From assembly GCA_963837155.1 (NCBI GenBank), contig CAWIMB010000002.1, forward strand, positions 744,001 to 808,000: DNA of 64,000 bases, written 5' to 3'. Positions 63,552 through 64,000 of the stretch are shown here, piece by piece (position 1 is the first letter of the stretch; each line of letters begins with the position of its first letter). The DNA comes from DASQHW01 sp963837155. Lineage in GTDB: Bacteria; Actinomycetota; Acidimicrobiia; IMCC26256; PALSA-610. The notes beneath the pieces are model-generated. The model ran no database searches, was not told the DNA's origin, and saw only the letters and a list, made by a program, of their open reading frames with translations. A program made the translations under genes and the position numbers.

Positions 63552-64000
63552 TCAGCGGAACTGGCGCAGGGTCTCCAGGGGGACCGGGGGGCGGGTGCGG
63601 CCGGTGTAGGAAGGGTCGGGGACGCCGACCATCACCATCGCGTGTGGGAGCCACTCGTCGGGCAGCGCCAGGGCGTCGCGTGCCTCGGCGGGACAGAAGA
63701 TCGGCGCGGCAATCCAGCACGACGCGAGGCCGTGATCGGCGGCGGCAAGCATCATGTTCTCGACGGCTGCGCCCAGCGACAGCAACGCCATGCCCCACTC
63801 CGCGCGGCGGCGGGCCTCGTCGGGGTAGCGGTCGAGCCCGTCCCACGTCAGGCACCCGAGCACGAGCGCGGGCGCGCCGATGATCTTCCGATGTGACGCA
63901 TCGACCAGCTCGTCGACGCGCTCGGCGGGCACGTTGTCACCGAGCAAATCCGTGCGCCAGCGCGCGCCCATTCCGGCCGCGAGCGTGTCCTTCGCGGCGG
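63552..64000 (-). CDS. FbiB-like nitroreductase-domain protein (5' end cut by window)
   Basis: The visible C-terminal 149 residues have the nitroreductase pattern KIIGAPALVLGCLTWDG, EWGMALLSLGAAVENMMLAA, DHGLASCWIAAPIFCPAEA and PHAMVMVGVPDPSY. They resemble the C-terminal domain of FbiB, which with FbiA completes coenzyme F420. The frame is open to the window edge (AAKDTLAAGMGARWRTDLL), so the ligase domain, if present, lies outside. In mycobacteria fbiB lies near manB and wbbL, matching the neighbours here. Confidence 0.7.
   Translation of the reverse strand, partial: AAKDTLAAGMGARWRTDLLGDNVPAERVDELVDASHRKIIGAPALVLGCLTWDGLDRYPDEARRRAEWGMALLSLGAAVENMMLAAADHGLASCWIAAPIFCPAEARDALALPDEWLPHAMVMVGVPDPSYTGRTRPPVPLETLRQFR

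Overview
This window is high-GC, densely packed bacterial DNA. GTG and TTG starts are common, many genes overlap by 4 bp, and there are no introns, tRNAs or rRNAs. The gene set points to an uncultured high-GC actinobacterium, probably of the Acidimicrobiia type. Supporting signs are a complete F-type ATP synthase operon after prmC, rpiB, glyA and a WecA-like transferase; a MurA with Asp in place of the usual Cys; a mycobacterial-type RpiB; F420-linked proteins (an LLM oxidoreductase and an FbiB-like nitroreductase); tandem LCP proteins; an LpdA-like flavoprotein; and a DUF222/HNH endonuclease gene. The phylum call is inference from gene content.

Layout. 1-7600: prmC (cut by the window edge), a small conserved ORF, a DUF983 protein, a thiolase-like protein and a tandem PD-(D/E)XK protein on the minus strand, then rpiB, glyA and a polyprenyl-phosphate sugar transferase. 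7746-15445: promoter and atpZ-atpI-atpB-atpE-atpF-atpH-atpA-atpG-atpD-atpC. 15496-19669: MFS exporter, then an accessory patch (small secreted ORF, unknown protein, methyltransferase, DUF222/HNH nuclease). 19682-24554: glpX, an SDR, an acyl-CoA mutase large subunit and a GT87 mannosyltransferase. 24579-25682: an IS481-type insertion between divergent genes. 25713-30383: a methyltransferase, then a minus-strand operon of GT4, methyltransferase, alpha/alpha-toroid protein and a Pro-rich protein. 30444-40504: S9 peptidase, hydrolase, class III cyclase-like protein, two enoyl-CoA hydratases, murA, a NifU-type scaffold, a phosphatase, meaB and a membrane-anchored double AAA+ ATPase. 40511-47208: F420-type oxidoreductase, SRPBCC protein, GalT, LpdA-like protein, a GntR-controlled membrane locus and an epimerase. 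47185-52553: PhzF, biotin-dependent carboxylase, birA, pabC and pabB. 52685-62511: cell-envelope polysaccharide cluster (two LCP proteins, ugd, uxs, two GT2, an NDP-sugar pyrophosphorylase, a GalE-like epimerase). 62521-63542: an AbiEi/DUF559-like gene bracketed by two copies of a 39-nt palindrome. 63552-64000: the C-terminal part of an FbiB-like nitroreductase.

Two features run through the window. First, about twenty reading-frame breaks interrupt otherwise well conserved genes, including atpD, atpH, glyA and pabB; nearly all fall at or beside a CGCG tetranucleotide. Sequencing or assembly error is the likeliest cause, so broken genes are listed as single genes with the break position. Second, a family of GC-rich hairpin-forming repeats sits directly against start codons (thiolase, PD-(D/E)XK, atpH, atpG, SRPBCC, PhzF) with related sequence before atpZ. 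The copies share a GGTAYCC hairpin and a GCAGCGAG block, lie in the sense orientation, carry the Shine-Dalgarno-like bases and show compensatory stem changes. This is the most unusual signal in the window.
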